This document shows positions 18,946 to 27,425 of a stretch of DNA of 64,000 nucleotides, in pieces. The position numbers were made by a program, and so were the translations under genes. Location: contig OMXK01000008.1 in assembly GCA_900314995.1 (NCBI GenBank), positions 62,001 through 126,000 on the forward strand, in the 5' to 3' direction. Below the pieces are notes generated by a model. The model was not told where the DNA came from. It made no database searches and saw only the letters and a list, made by a program, of their open reading frames with translations. How positions within the stretch are numbered: the first letter of the stretch is position 1; each line of letters opens with the position of its first letter. Source of the DNA: an uncultured Prevotella sp. (GTDB taxonomy: Bacteria; Bacteroidota; Bacteroidia; Bacteroidales; Bacteroidaceae).

Positions 18946-20791
18946 GCGTCTGAACATATTCAAGATGATAGGCTGGCTGTTTGCTCCCATCGGGAAAAAC
19001 GGTGCCTTCTTCGTGTTTATGTTTGCCTTGGGCTACCTGTGTACCCAACTCGAGATCATGCCTTACTATCTGAGGAATCGTGGGGCAAAGCCTTATGAGT
19101 TGTCTGTGCCGGAACTGTTTCTGGATATTTATTTCCTTTGTGCTGTCCTGACGCTGATACCACGCAAGATCCGAATCTTTGTAAAAGCGCTGCTATACCT
19201 ATTATTATATAGTGTAGCCATCGTGGATATGTACTGCTACGAGCGCTTCGAGTCTACTTTGACGCCCACGATGCTGATGCTCGTTGGGGAGACGAATGTC
19301 CAGGAGGCACAGGAGTTCCTCTCGGGCTATCTCAGTTGGGATGTCATCAGGACGAACGTAGGCTGGATCCTGTTGCTGGCCTTGACACACATTCTCTGGA
19401 CTTTCCTTCGCCAATGGCTCTGTAAATGGCGCAAACGACTGATTCTGCCTCAGGTACAGCCTGCGATGGTGACGGGACTGAAGGCTGTGTTGGGCTGTGT
19501 GACAGCTTGGCTGTTGCTGGATGCCTATACCCAGACTTGGCCTAACAAGGCGGCGATGCTGCGGCTTTTCTCCTACGATACCATCGGACAGGTGGAGCAC
19601 GAACTGACCAGAAAGGATCAGGCGAAGCTCTATGTGCCGCCCTATCGGCTCGTGTTCAGCATCTATGCCAATCGTCTTGCAGCGCGGCAGATTGTGCAGT
19701 TGGAGGCTGCCAGCGGGAAGATACGAATAGACAGTTGCAGCTTCCGTGTGCCGGAGATAGTGCTGGTGATCGGTGAGAGCTATAACAAGCACCACTCGCA
19801 GCTCTATGGTTATGACAAGCCGACAACTCCCCGGCAGGTGGAGATGGCGGCAGACAGCAGTCTGGTAGTCTTTACGGACGTGGTGGCTTCGTGGAATCTC
19901 ACGAGTTTTGTGTTCAAGCACATGCTGTCGCTCTGGGCTGTCGGCGACGAGGGGGAATGGTGCGACGAGCCGCTCTTCCCCGAGGTGTTCCGTAAGGCTG
20001 GCTATCAGGTGGACTTTCTGACGAATCAGTTCCAGCCCAAGGCGAAGGATGCCGTCTACGACTTCAGCGGCGGCTTCTTCCTCAACGATCCTGACTTCAG
20101 CAAGCGCCAGTTTGATACCCGCAATAGCCGTACTTATCGTTACGACGAGACGCTGCTGAAAGCCTATGATGCGCTGAATCAGAGGGACAAGTCGCGTGAT
20201 TCGCTCGAAACGAGCAAGATTCAAGGCCGTCTGACCATCTTGCACCTCATGGGTTCTCATGTAGATTACAGGGCCCGTTATCCGAAGCAGCGGCAGTATT
20301 TCACGCCATCGATGTATCAGCGGCCTGAACTGACGGACAAGCAGCGCCGCATCCTCTCCGACTATGACAACTCGTTGCGCTATAACGACTCTATCCTGTG
20401 GGCCATCACCCAGCGCTTTATGGATAAGGATGCTGTGGTCATCTATGTGCCTGACCATGCAGAAGAGATCTTCGACGGCAAACCCTATATGTATGGCCGT
20501 ATGCATGGGGCAAACATCGACTATCGGCTGGCGCGAAACGAGATGGAGATTCCCTTCTGGATCTGGGGCTCGCCGCGCTATATCGAGCAGCATCCTTACG
20601 GCTGGAAGGCCATACAGGCTGCCAAGGACAGACCCTTGATGACGGATGTGCTCCCTCATCTGCTGCTCTATCTGGGAGGCATCTCTACGCCTCTCTATCA
20701 TCCTGAATATAATGTGATAACACCAGAGTATAACACCCGTCGCCCTCGTATCCTGAAAGGAGTGACTGACTATAACAAGCTGAAGAAATGA
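18938..20791 (+). CDS. Phosphoethanolamine transferase-like sulfatase-fold membrane enzyme
   Basis: This 617-residue protein starts at the ATG overlapping the nadD end. It has about five N-terminal transmembrane segments (about 20-170), then a periplasmic alkaline-phosphatase/sulfatase-fold domain. 'IVLVIGESYNKHHSQLYGYD' corresponds to the EptA/CptA metal-binding 'GES.R..H..L.GY' motif, and 'VIYVPDHAEEIFDG' holds the second metal ligands. Such enzymes move phosphoethanolamine from phosphatidylethanolamine to lipid A or core sugars, often changing cationic-peptide resistance. The next two genes are acyltransferases, which supports envelope modification. Exact acceptor unknown. Confidence 0.82.
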   Translation: MLKRLNIFKMIGWLFAPIGKNGAFFVFMFALGYLCTQLEIMPYYLRNRGAKPYELSVPELFLDIYFLCAVLTLIPRKIRIFVKALLYLLLYSVAIVDMYCYERFESTLTPTMLMLVGETNVQEAQEFLSGYLSWDVIRTNVGWILLLALTHILWTFLRQWLCKWRKRLILPQVQPAMVTGLKAVLGCVTAWLLLDAYTQTWPNKAAMLRLFSYDTIGQVEHELTRKDQAKLYVPPYRLVFSIYANRLAARQIVQLEAASGKIRIDSCSFRVPEIVLVIGESYNKHHSQLYGYDKPTTPRQVEMAADSSLVVFTDVVASWNLTSFVFKHMLSLWAVGDEGEWCDEPLFPEVFRKAGYQVDFLTNQFQPKAKDAVYDFSGGFFLNDPDFSKRQFDTRNSRTYRYDETLLKAYDALNQRDKSRDSLETSKIQGRLTILHLMGSHVDYRARYPKQRQYFTPSMYQRPELTDKQRRILSDYDNSLRYNDSILWAITQRFMDKDAVVIYVPDHAEEIFDGKPYMYGRMHGANIDYRLARNEMEIPFWIWGSPRYIEQHPYGWKAIQAAKDRPLMTDVLPHLLLYLGGISTPLYHPEYNVITPEYNTRRPRILKGVTDYNKLKK

Positions 20792-21840
20792 AAGAGATAC
20801 TGACGCGGAGAGAATGTTCGGCGATGCGGGGTATCGCCATCCTGGCCATCATGCTGCACAACTACTGCCACTTCATCGGACGCATTGTGAAGGAGAACGA
20901 GTATCAGTATTTGGAGCAGAACAACAACCGTCTCTGGCAGGTGCTGACGAACCCCGACGAACTGCTGCCTGTGCATCTGCTCTCTTACTTCGGCCATTAC
21001 GGTGTGCCGGTGTTCCTCTTTCTCAGCGGCTTCGGTCTGGTGATGAAATACGAAAGTGCTCACGATGACGTTCGAGCTGTGGGATTCCTGCGCTATCATT
21101 ATCTGAAGCTGCTGCGGATGCTGATCGTGGGCTTTGTGCTTTTCCTGATGGTAGATGCCGTCACCCCGGGGCGCTACGCCTTCCATTGGGATAACGTGCT
21201 GGCCCAGCTGCTGATGTATATCAATGTGCTTCCTGAGCCCGACAAGATCATCTGGCCTGGTATCTATTGGTTCTTCGGACTGATGATGGAGCTCTATATC
21301 GTCTATCGGCTGCTGCTCTATCGTCGGAGTGCGTGGTTTGTCGTAGGGCTGGTAGTGGTGTGCTGGCTGTTGCAGGTGTTCTGCGATCCTGATGGCGAGA
21401 CGCTCAACCGTCTGCGCTACAACTGTATCGGGGGCATGCTGCCCTTTGGCGTCGGCATCCTCTTTGGGCGCTATGCTGAGCGATTGAACATTTGGCCCTC
21501 CTCGCGCTGGCTGTGGCTGGCGATAGTTGTGGTGGCTGCAGGGCTGACGCTGCTCATGAGCTTCAGTTACCAGTCTTGGTTCTGGATACCGCTGGTCATC
21601 ATCGTTGGCACGATAGCCTTGGTGAAAGTGGTGCCTGGACAAGTATTGCAGTTGCTAGAGTGGTTTGGCGCCGTCTCGGCAGCGATGTTCGTGGCCCACC
21701 CCGTGGCCCGTAAGCTCTTCATCACCGTCGCTTGGCGTCAGGACATCTACGACGGACTGATGCTCTATGTCGTTGTAACCATTGCCCTCTCCTGGGCGGT
21801 GAAGCAGATCATTGACCGTATTCCCTCCCCGAAACTATGA
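20788..21840 (+). CDS. Acyltransferase 3-like membrane protein
   Basis: This 350-residue polytopic protein has about ten hydrophobic helices. 'GVPVFLFLSGFGLVMKYE' is the typical acyltransferase-3 TM motif, and the N-terminal 'RGIAILAIMLHNYCHF' carries the conserved His and Arg region. The family O-acetylates sugars of LPS, capsule or peptidoglycan. The start overlaps the stop of the transferase gene (ATGA) and its stop overlaps the next acyltransferase in the same way. Substrate not known. Confidence 0.8.
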   Translation: MKEILTRRECSAMRGIAILAIMLHNYCHFIGRIVKENEYQYLEQNNNRLWQVLTNPDELLPVHLLSYFGHYGVPVFLFLSGFGLVMKYESAHDDVRAVGFLRYHYLKLLRMLIVGFVLFLMVDAVTPGRYAFHWDNVLAQLLMYINVLPEPDKIIWPGIYWFFGLMMELYIVYRLLLYRRSAWFVVGLVVVCWLLQVFCDPDGETLNRLRYNCIGGMLPFGVGILFGRYAERLNIWPSSRWLWLAIVVVAAGLTLLMSFSYQSWFWIPLVIIVGTIALVKVVPGQVLQLLEWFGAVSAAMFVAHPVARKLFITVAWRQDIYDGLMLYVVVTIALSWAVKQIIDRIPSPKL

Positions 21841-22820
21841 AACTGCGTGAGATAGAATGGGCTGACGTGAGCCGTTATCGCGGGGAACTGATGGGGGCAG
21901 CTATCCTGTTCATCATCCTCTTCCACATCCCCCTGCCGCGTTCGGATATGTTCTTCGGACTGCGCCGTTGTGGCAACATCGGCGTGGATATGTTCCTCTT
22001 CCTGAGCGGCATCGGACTGTGGTATTCCTGGGTGAAGAACCCCTCCATGAGCCATTTCTACAAGCGCCGGCTGCTGCGCATCTTCCCTACGTGGCTGGTC
22101 ATCTCGTCGATCTACTATCTCCAGCGTTTCGACTTCGAGACGGGCGACTATCTCGACCTCCTGCTCGACATCACCGTCAATTGGGGTTTCTGGCTCAACG
22201 ACGAACTTGCCTTCTGGTATGTGCCTGCTATCATGATGCTCTATCTCTGGGCACCGCTATATATGAAGCTCGTCAGCCGCTATCCGTCGTATCGGTGGCT
22301 GCCAGTGCTGATGGTCTGCTGGTGTGTCGTCGTGCAATGGGTAGTGCCTGTGCATCAGGCAGTTGGCCATATAGAGATATTCTGGAGTCGCGTACCTATA
22401 TTCTTTATAGGCATCAACTGTGGCGAGCTCGTCAGGAGCGATTGCCGGATGGAGCCTGCGAGCCGATGGCTGGTGCTGATAGCCTTCCTGATGACGGCTT
22501 CGGCCTGTATCTGGCTGGAGCAGATGAGGCATGGGCGCTTTCCGCTCTTCGCTGAACGGATGGTCTATATTCCGCTCACGATCACGCTCATCCTGCTGCT
22601 CGTCGATCTGTTCCGCAGCATGCCGCGATGGGGCCATCGCCTTCTTATCTTCCTTGGCGGCCTGAGTCTGGAGATCTATCTGATTCACAACCATTTCGTG
22701 ATGTACTATCTGATACCCTATCATCTGGGTTACTGGCCCACGATGCTGCTGACGACCATACTGACGCTGCCCTTGGCCTGGGCACTCCAACAAATCATCA
22801 AACGATTATTGCCTGTATGA
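21837..22820 (+). CDS. Acyltransferase 3-like membrane protein (second copy)
   Basis: This 327-residue polytopic protein is a diverged paralogue of its neighbour. 'GVDMFLFLSGIGLWYSW' is the family motif, and 'AILFIILFHIPLPRSDMFF' the N-terminal His region. Helices continue to 'LEIYLIHNHFVMYYL'. Two adjacent different acyltransferases suggest that two positions of one surface glycan are acylated, which is inference. Joined by ATGA overlaps on both sides. Confidence 0.8.
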   Translation: MKLREIEWADVSRYRGELMGAAILFIILFHIPLPRSDMFFGLRRCGNIGVDMFLFLSGIGLWYSWVKNPSMSHFYKRRLLRIFPTWLVISSIYYLQRFDFETGDYLDLLLDITVNWGFWLNDELAFWYVPAIMMLYLWAPLYMKLVSRYPSYRWLPVLMVCWCVVVQWVVPVHQAVGHIEIFWSRVPIFFIGINCGELVRSDCRMEPASRWLVLIAFLMTASACIWLEQMRHGRFPLFAERMVYIPLTITLILLLVDLFRSMPRWGHRLLIFLGGLSLEIYLIHNHFVMYYLIPYHLGYWPTMLLTTILTLPLAWALQQIIKRLLPV

Positions 22821-23398
22821 AAAAGCTCTATGCCTTCGATTTCGATGGAACGCTGACTACGCGTGACACCCTGTTGGTGTTCATCCGCTATGCCTGTGGC
22901 ACCAGTTCCTTTGCACTTGGTTTCCTGCGTCATGCCCATCTGCTGGTGCTGATGAAGCTGGGGCTTTATCCGAATTGGAAGGCCAAGCAGAAGATCTTTT
23001 CCTATTTCTTCCGCGACATGAGTCTTGCGGACTTCAATGCCCTTTGTCAGCGCTTTGCCGCTGACAATCGCCAGCTGCTGAGGCCCCAAGGGCTTCAGGC
23101 CATTGCCGATGCTCAGGCAGAGGGTGCCGATGTCGTCATCGTCAGCGCCAGCATCGACAACTGGGTGCAGCCTTTCTGCCCTCAAGTAACCGTCCTCGGC
23201 ACCCAGATAGAGGTTATCAACGGACACCTCACAGGCCGTTTCCTCACCAACAACTGCTATGGTCAGGAAAAGGTGAACCGCCTCCTCGCCCTCTATCCCG
23301 ATCGCAGCACCTACCACCTGATCGCCTACGGCGACAGCCGTGGTGACCAGCAACTCCTAGCCTTCGCCGACGAAGCACATTATCGTCCTTTCAAATGA
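22817..23398 (+). CDS. HAD-IB family phosphatase (SerB-like)
   Basis: The 193-residue protein begins 'MKKLYAFDFDGTLTTRDT', the HAD motif I with catalytic Asp9 and Asp11. Motif II is the Ser of 'VVIVSASIDNW'. Motif III/IV is 'AYGDSRGDQQLLAFAD'. The start at 22817 overlaps the upstream stop by ATGA; longer upstream starts would run through the acyltransferase. Substrate is unknown. In this operon it could release phosphate from a lipid or sugar phosphate. A non-coding repeat structure starts right after its stop. Confidence 0.88.
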   Translation: MKKLYAFDFDGTLTTRDTLLVFIRYACGTSSFALGFLRHAHLLVLMKLGLYPNWKAKQKIFSYFFRDMSLADFNALCQRFAADNRQLLRPQGLQAIADAQAEGADVVIVSASIDNWVQPFCPQVTVLGTQIEVINGHLTGRFLTNNCYGQEKVNRLLALYPDRSTYHLIAYGDSRGDQQLLAFADEAHYRPFK

Positions 23399-23403
23399 AG
23401 GAG

Positions 23404-23881
23404 AAATCTTCAAATCAAACGACATACGACATAGATTGCATTATAATTCATTGAAATTTAATAGATTATAATGTTTGTAAAGCAACAATTAGTGACATAT
23501 ATACGACATAAAAGCGACATAGAAATGACATAGCAAACTAGAGCTTTGTCGTAATGAAAGCTTACATTTGATACTGAGTGAGCAAAATTCAGCTACCGAG
23601 AAACCATTAAATTCTCGAGAGAATTTTCAAGTTACCTACCGAGAAACCCCCATTTAGTCGTAATGTGACTACCAGTTAGTCGTAATGAAACTACTTGTCA
23701 AGTGGTATACGAATCGTTTTTCCGTCTTTTGGCATACTTTTTTTGTCTATGTCATTAGTATGTCGTTAATATGTCACTATTATGTCATTTATTACTATCT
23801 CAGTATTGGCATAACTAACAGAATAACAAATAATTGCTATACAAACTATGTCGTATGTCATTTGTCTTAAACAAATCTTCA
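23404..23881. repeat. Mirror-symmetric array of GACATA motifs, MITE-like, possible 9-nt target duplication
   Basis: No gene fits in 23399-24021. The left arm has GACATA at 23421 and 23428 (7-nt step), then at 23494, 23505, 23516 and 23527 (11-nt steps). The right arm has the complement TATGTC at 23748, 23759, 23770 and 23781 (11-nt steps), then 23847 and 23854 (7-nt step). All pairs share one axis near 23640. Outer 20 nt are an inverted repeat with few mismatches; sequence between motifs is poorly matched. The centre holds two copies of CTACCGAGAAACC (23593, 23636) and three of GTCGTAATG (23548, 23657, 23679). AAATCTTCA occurs on both outer sides (23404, 23873). It could be a non-autonomous transposon or a protein-binding site such as a centromere; which one is not known. 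Confidence 0.7.
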
Positions 23882-23976
23882 GAAACCAGGCTCCAAAGAG
23901 TGGAACAATGCGATGCTGGAGAAAATCAGGAAATATAATATGATGATGTAATCAAGCAATAAATGACCGATATAAT

Positions 23977-24012
23977 AAATCCCCGTGAGACGATTTGAGC
24001 TCACGGGGATTT
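23977..24012. terminator. Bidirectional terminator T1, copy 1 of a 34-nt element
   Basis: Arms 23977-23989 (AAATCCCCGTGAG) and 24000-24012 pair perfectly around a 10-nt loop ACGATTTGAG, followed by T-rich sequence. It sits between the converging HAD and sigma-barrel genes. A near-identical copy in reverse orientation lies at 28804-28837. Confidence 0.85.
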
Positions 24013-24021
24013 TTGATTTAT

Positions 24022-25566
24022 TCACGGCGTAGGTATGCTGATTCTGATGCCGATGGGGACTGAGAAGGTGAATGGGTGGGCGGTGCGATAAGTGTCGATG
24101 CCGTCTCCTGTGTTGAAGAAATAGTTCAGACTTGGCTCAGCATAGAGTCCGATGACTGGTGTCAGACGATATTCCAGGCCGATGCCCAGGCCTATAGACC
24201 ATTGTATTGACGGATCCAGCTCCAGTCGTTTTGTGGAGATCAGATTGCCGTTGACGGTTGTCTTTTCCTGGCAAGTGCTTCCTATTGGCAGTTCCATCAT
24301 GGCCTGGGCTGAGGTATAGACTGCCCAGCGATTGGTCTTTACAGGATACCATGTTGCTCTTATTGGGATCCCTAAGTAGTGTAGACGCTGGGTTTGCTGT
24401 ACCCAGGCGAAGGTGTTGCCAGCCTGCGTCTCAGAGTAGAGCTGGGTATATTGCAGTCCACTGCCGATGGCCCACCTATTATGAAGCATCTTATTGACAG
24501 ACAGCCCGAAGGTCAGCGGCAGACGGTGGCGGGTAATGGTATCCATTTCCTGCTCATTGGGATTGTTGCTGCCTGGAGGCAGGTTGAATGTCCCAAGGCT
24601 GCCGATGCCGTTGAAAGCCATCGCCAGCATCCAGTCCCGGCTGTCAGTGCCCGAACTTACTGGAATGTCTTGTGTCTCGGCGATGACGTTTCTCGGCGTA
24701 GTCTCCCTCGTGATTGGTGTAGAGACTGGCGGCTCTGACTGATGAACAGTCGTATCTGTAGTTGCGACTTCTGATACCGGAGTCGGTGTCATTGGAGTCT
24801 TCAGAGAGTCAGCCACCACTTTTTGCTGTGCAAGTCTCTGGAGGGGTACCTGCGGACTTGTTTCGGGCGTATGCCCTGTTTTATGAGAAATCTTTGTCTC
24901 AGGCGTCATCTCTGTTTCAGGAGACTGCGCCGCCTTGGGCTTCTGGGTCTTCCCCGCTTCTGTGATGACCGGCTCTTGCTTGGGGCTGGTTTGCAGCAGA
25001 TGCCAGAGGCCAATGGGCAGCCCGATGGCCAGTAGTCCCAATAACAGGACAGCCAGCGAGCGCCTTAGCATCATCTTCGCCCTGAACAGGTCTGCCGAAG
25101 AGGTGTGAGGGTCGATGTGGAGTATTCTGGCAATGTCCTGATGGCTCAGTCCCTCGAGTACAGACAGTCGGAACACCTTCTGGTAGCTCTGGGGCAACTG
25201 TTCCACAAGGCTCATAATCTCATCGTATTCCAAAGGCGAATAGGCTGCTGTTGAGGGTGTCTCTTTCAGATTGTCGAGGGGCACGGCAGCCTGTTGCTTC
25301 GCCTGTTTGATATAGGTAAGCGCCAGGTTCTGTACCACCTTCTGCATCCAGGCTTCCGCTTTGGCAGGATCCTTCAGCGAGTTGATCTTGGTGAAGATCA
25401 GGAGGAAAGCATCGTGAAGCAGGTCGTCGATGGTGGCTTCATCACTCACATAGCGACGGCAGACATTTCGCAGATTGTCGCTCATGAGGGTATAAAGCTG
25501 TCCGAAGGCCTTGCGGTCTCCTTGCTGGCACCGTTCCACGATTTGCTTCACGCTTGGCTCTCCCAT
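24022..25566 (-). CDS. ECF sigma factor fused to a transmembrane helix and outer-membrane beta-barrel
   Basis: A single 514-residue frame. Residues about 17-90 are sigma-70 region 2 ('FGQLYTLMSDNLRNVCRRYV', 'IDDLLHDAFLLIFTKI'). About 113-166 are region 4 ('LPQSYQKVFRLSVLEGLSHQ'). One hydrophobic helix follows at 169-191 ('LAVLLLGLLAIGLPIGLW'), then a Thr/Pro/Glu-rich linker at 192-310. A beta-rich C-terminus of porin/PorT type fills 311-514 ('AIGSGLQYTQLYSE', 'GIGLEYRLTPVIGLYAEP'). ATG 25566 is 11 nt after the upstream stop; in-frame starts further up lie inside that gene. The layout implies one chain from cytoplasm to outer membrane. Sigma release by proteolysis is inference. Confidence 0.85.
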   Translation of the reverse strand: MGEPSVKQIVERCQQGDRKAFGQLYTLMSDNLRNVCRRYVSDEATIDDLLHDAFLLIFTKINSLKDPAKAEAWMQKVVQNLALTYIKQAKQQAAVPLDNLKETPSTAAYSPLEYDEIMSLVEQLPQSYQKVFRLSVLEGLSHQDIARILHIDPHTSSADLFRAKMMLRRSLAVLLLGLLAIGLPIGLWHLLQTSPKQEPVITEAGKTQKPKAAQSPETEMTPETKISHKTGHTPETSPQVPLQRLAQQKVVADSLKTPMTPTPVSEVATTDTTVHQSEPPVSTPITRETTPRNVIAETQDIPVSSGTDSRDWMLAMAFNGIGSLGTFNLPPGSNNPNEQEMDTITRHRLPLTFGLSVNKMLHNRWAIGSGLQYTQLYSETQAGNTFAWVQQTQRLHYLGIPIRATWYPVKTNRWAVYTSAQAMMELPIGSTCQEKTTVNGNLISTKRLELDPSIQWSIGLGIGLEYRLTPVIGLYAEPSLNYFFNTGDGIDTYRTAHPFTFSVPIGIRISIPTP

Positions 25567-25577
25567 TGTCCTACAGA

Positions 25578-27401
25578 TTATTTGACGACGACTTTCTTTC
25601 CGCCAACAATATACAACCCCGGTTTCAGTCCGTCGGTACACAGCTTGCCGTCTTGATAGGCCGCTGTGCCCACACGCTGACCGCTTATCGAATAGATAGC
25701 CTTGTCTTCTGGCGTTCTTCGGGTGCTCTTTATGCTGACTAATCCTCCTTCACCAGGTTCTTTTATAGTGTAAGGAAGTGTTTCCAGCCCCGTGTCAACG
25801 AGGGTATCCTTAAATTGCTCACAAACCCCTACAGTAACATTGAATGGTCGAATGGTCGCCCCTTCTTCATTCAGGACGAAGCAGTTCTTGTCGCAGTTCC
25901 AGCTATAGGTGTATTTTTCTGCCTTTCTTGTTTTCCTTGAAGCGTGTCTAATTAGACTTCTATTATGACCTACTATAATCTCTCTTCCATAATCACTAGA
26001 GAAGATATGGGCATCCTCGGAATAGAATACCAGTGGTGATGGCTTCATGTCGTAAATCAGATAACAAAAGTGTCTACTAACGATTGCATCAGGTGTTAAG
26101 GGCCAGAAAACGATGGTTCCGTCTTCATCTAATCCCCACTGATTTGCTATCTTGAAGTCTTCATTGTAAAATGGACTGTCTTCGTGGTACTCATTTGTTC
26201 CGGCGAGCCATGCTTTCTGGGCATCGAAAGGCACCCTAATCATCCCCGACATCCGCTGACTCATGACGGGAGAGGCAGGCCCCCGCGACTCGCTTACTGG
26301 GGTGTAAGTGAAGAAAGCGGTCTTGGCTGTGAAATCAACAGGGCAGTAAAAGTCGTAATTGCTGTCGATAGACAACATATTAGCTTCATTCTCACGGATA
26401 ATATTTGCATCCGACGTAAATCCCTTTGGCACATAGTCCAGGAATCCTATGTAATATAGGCAGTTGGGATTGGCCTCAGTTACATCAATTTTGAATACCG
26501 TATTAATATAATAGAGTCCTCTCAGGTCGACAGCTGCGGCATCCTTAGGTATTTTCAAAGTGTCGTTGCTGATGGTTAATGGGCTCCGTACGCCGTCAAA
26601 TGTCCAATAGGTGTTTGTGCTATACCTAAAAGTAAAGGGTTCGCTGGAGGCGATGATGGTATGATTGTACTCAACTTGTGCGATATATTGCATTCCATTA
26701 ACAGGTTCACAATCGTTGAGAATGAAGGTGACATGTCCTGTTACAGTCTCACCACTCTTGATAACCTCTGGAAGCTCTGTAACATAACCGTAAGGGGCTA
26801 CGGATCCAGTTCCGGCAATTTCTGGAGATATTGTTGCTTGGAACATAGAAAAAATAGGAGCCAATAGTTGATTAGATCGAAATATGCTTTCTTCTTCTTC
26901 ATTGGTGATAGTGATTTTTCCGGAAAAGCTGGTATTTTTGAAATCACTGTATATATAGTGACTACCGTCTGACGCGTCTTCCTCAAAATTCATTTTGATA
27001 CTTGCCGATATCTTGGGCTGACCTTCTTCGACGTGTATTTGAAATGTGTATATTATTCTTTTCTCTATTACTTCGTATATTTGTAACTCAAGGTCACCAG
27101 CCTTCAAAATGCTGGCATCTAATGTTATATCTCCGGAACCTCCAGCCACAATTTCTACAATATTGTTGATTTGACTAGTCCAATATGACCAGTCTGGATC
27201 ACCATTGCTAACACTCCACATACTATAATAATCCTTATCTCCATTATTTGTCACTTCAACATGAACCTTTATAGGCATGCCAGGATATAACACACCTTCA
27301 GTCCTTACATTGCTGAACGTCAGGCTGTCCGAAGGGGAAGCCATTACCGGCAGCATATTCAGCAGCATGCCTAATAACCAAAAACTCATTCTTTTCATCA
27401 T
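25578..27401 (-). CDS. Secreted beta-rich protein with C-terminal sorting tail
   Basis: This 607-residue protein has a signal peptide (cleaved near 'LPVMAS') and an N-terminal CARDB-like Ig domain ('GMPIKVHVEVTNNGDKDYYS'). The middle is beta-rich with no catalytic motif I recognise. It ends 'YSISGQRVGTAAYQDG' then 'GLKPGLYIVGGKKVVVK', the kind of tail seen on exported Bacteroidota proteins handled by type IX or related sorting. It lies between the peptidase gene (24-nt gap) and the sigma-barrel gene (11-nt gap), so the three probably form one transcript. It may be a ligand or a substrate of the peptidase; this is untested. Confidence 0.75.
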   Translation of the reverse strand: MMKRMSFWLLGMLLNMLPVMASPSDSLTFSNVRTEGVLYPGMPIKVHVEVTNNGDKDYYSMWSVSNGDPDWSYWTSQINNIVEIVAGGSGDITLDASILKAGDLELQIYEVIEKRIIYTFQIHVEEGQPKISASIKMNFEEDASDGSHYIYSDFKNTSFSGKITITNEEEESIFRSNQLLAPIFSMFQATISPEIAGTGSVAPYGYVTELPEVIKSGETVTGHVTFILNDCEPVNGMQYIAQVEYNHTIIASSEPFTFRYSTNTYWTFDGVRSPLTISNDTLKIPKDAAAVDLRGLYYINTVFKIDVTEANPNCLYYIGFLDYVPKGFTSDANIIRENEANMLSIDSNYDFYCPVDFTAKTAFFTYTPVSESRGPASPVMSQRMSGMIRVPFDAQKAWLAGTNEYHEDSPFYNEDFKIANQWGLDEDGTIVFWPLTPDAIVSRHFCYLIYDMKPSPLVFYSEDAHIFSSDYGREIIVGHNRSLIRHASRKTRKAEKYTYSWNCDKNCFVLNEEGATIRPFNVTVGVCEQFKDTLVDTGLETLPYTIKEPGEGGLVSIKSTRRTPEDKAIYSISGQRVGTAAYQDGKLCTDGLKPGLYIVGGKKVVVK

Positions 27402-27425
27402 AATCTTAAGTTTTATTGGGTTTGT

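Noticed and set aside
22628-22816. Longer start for the HAD phosphatase
   Set aside because: The HAD motif starts at once after the ATG at 22817, which also overlaps the upstream stop like the other genes of this operon; the extra residues are acyltransferase sequence out of frame.
23421-23859. Possible CRISPR array
   Set aside because: The repeats are only 6-10 nt, spaced 7 or 11 nt, and arranged as mirror images; there are no spacers of 25-40 nt and no cas genes.
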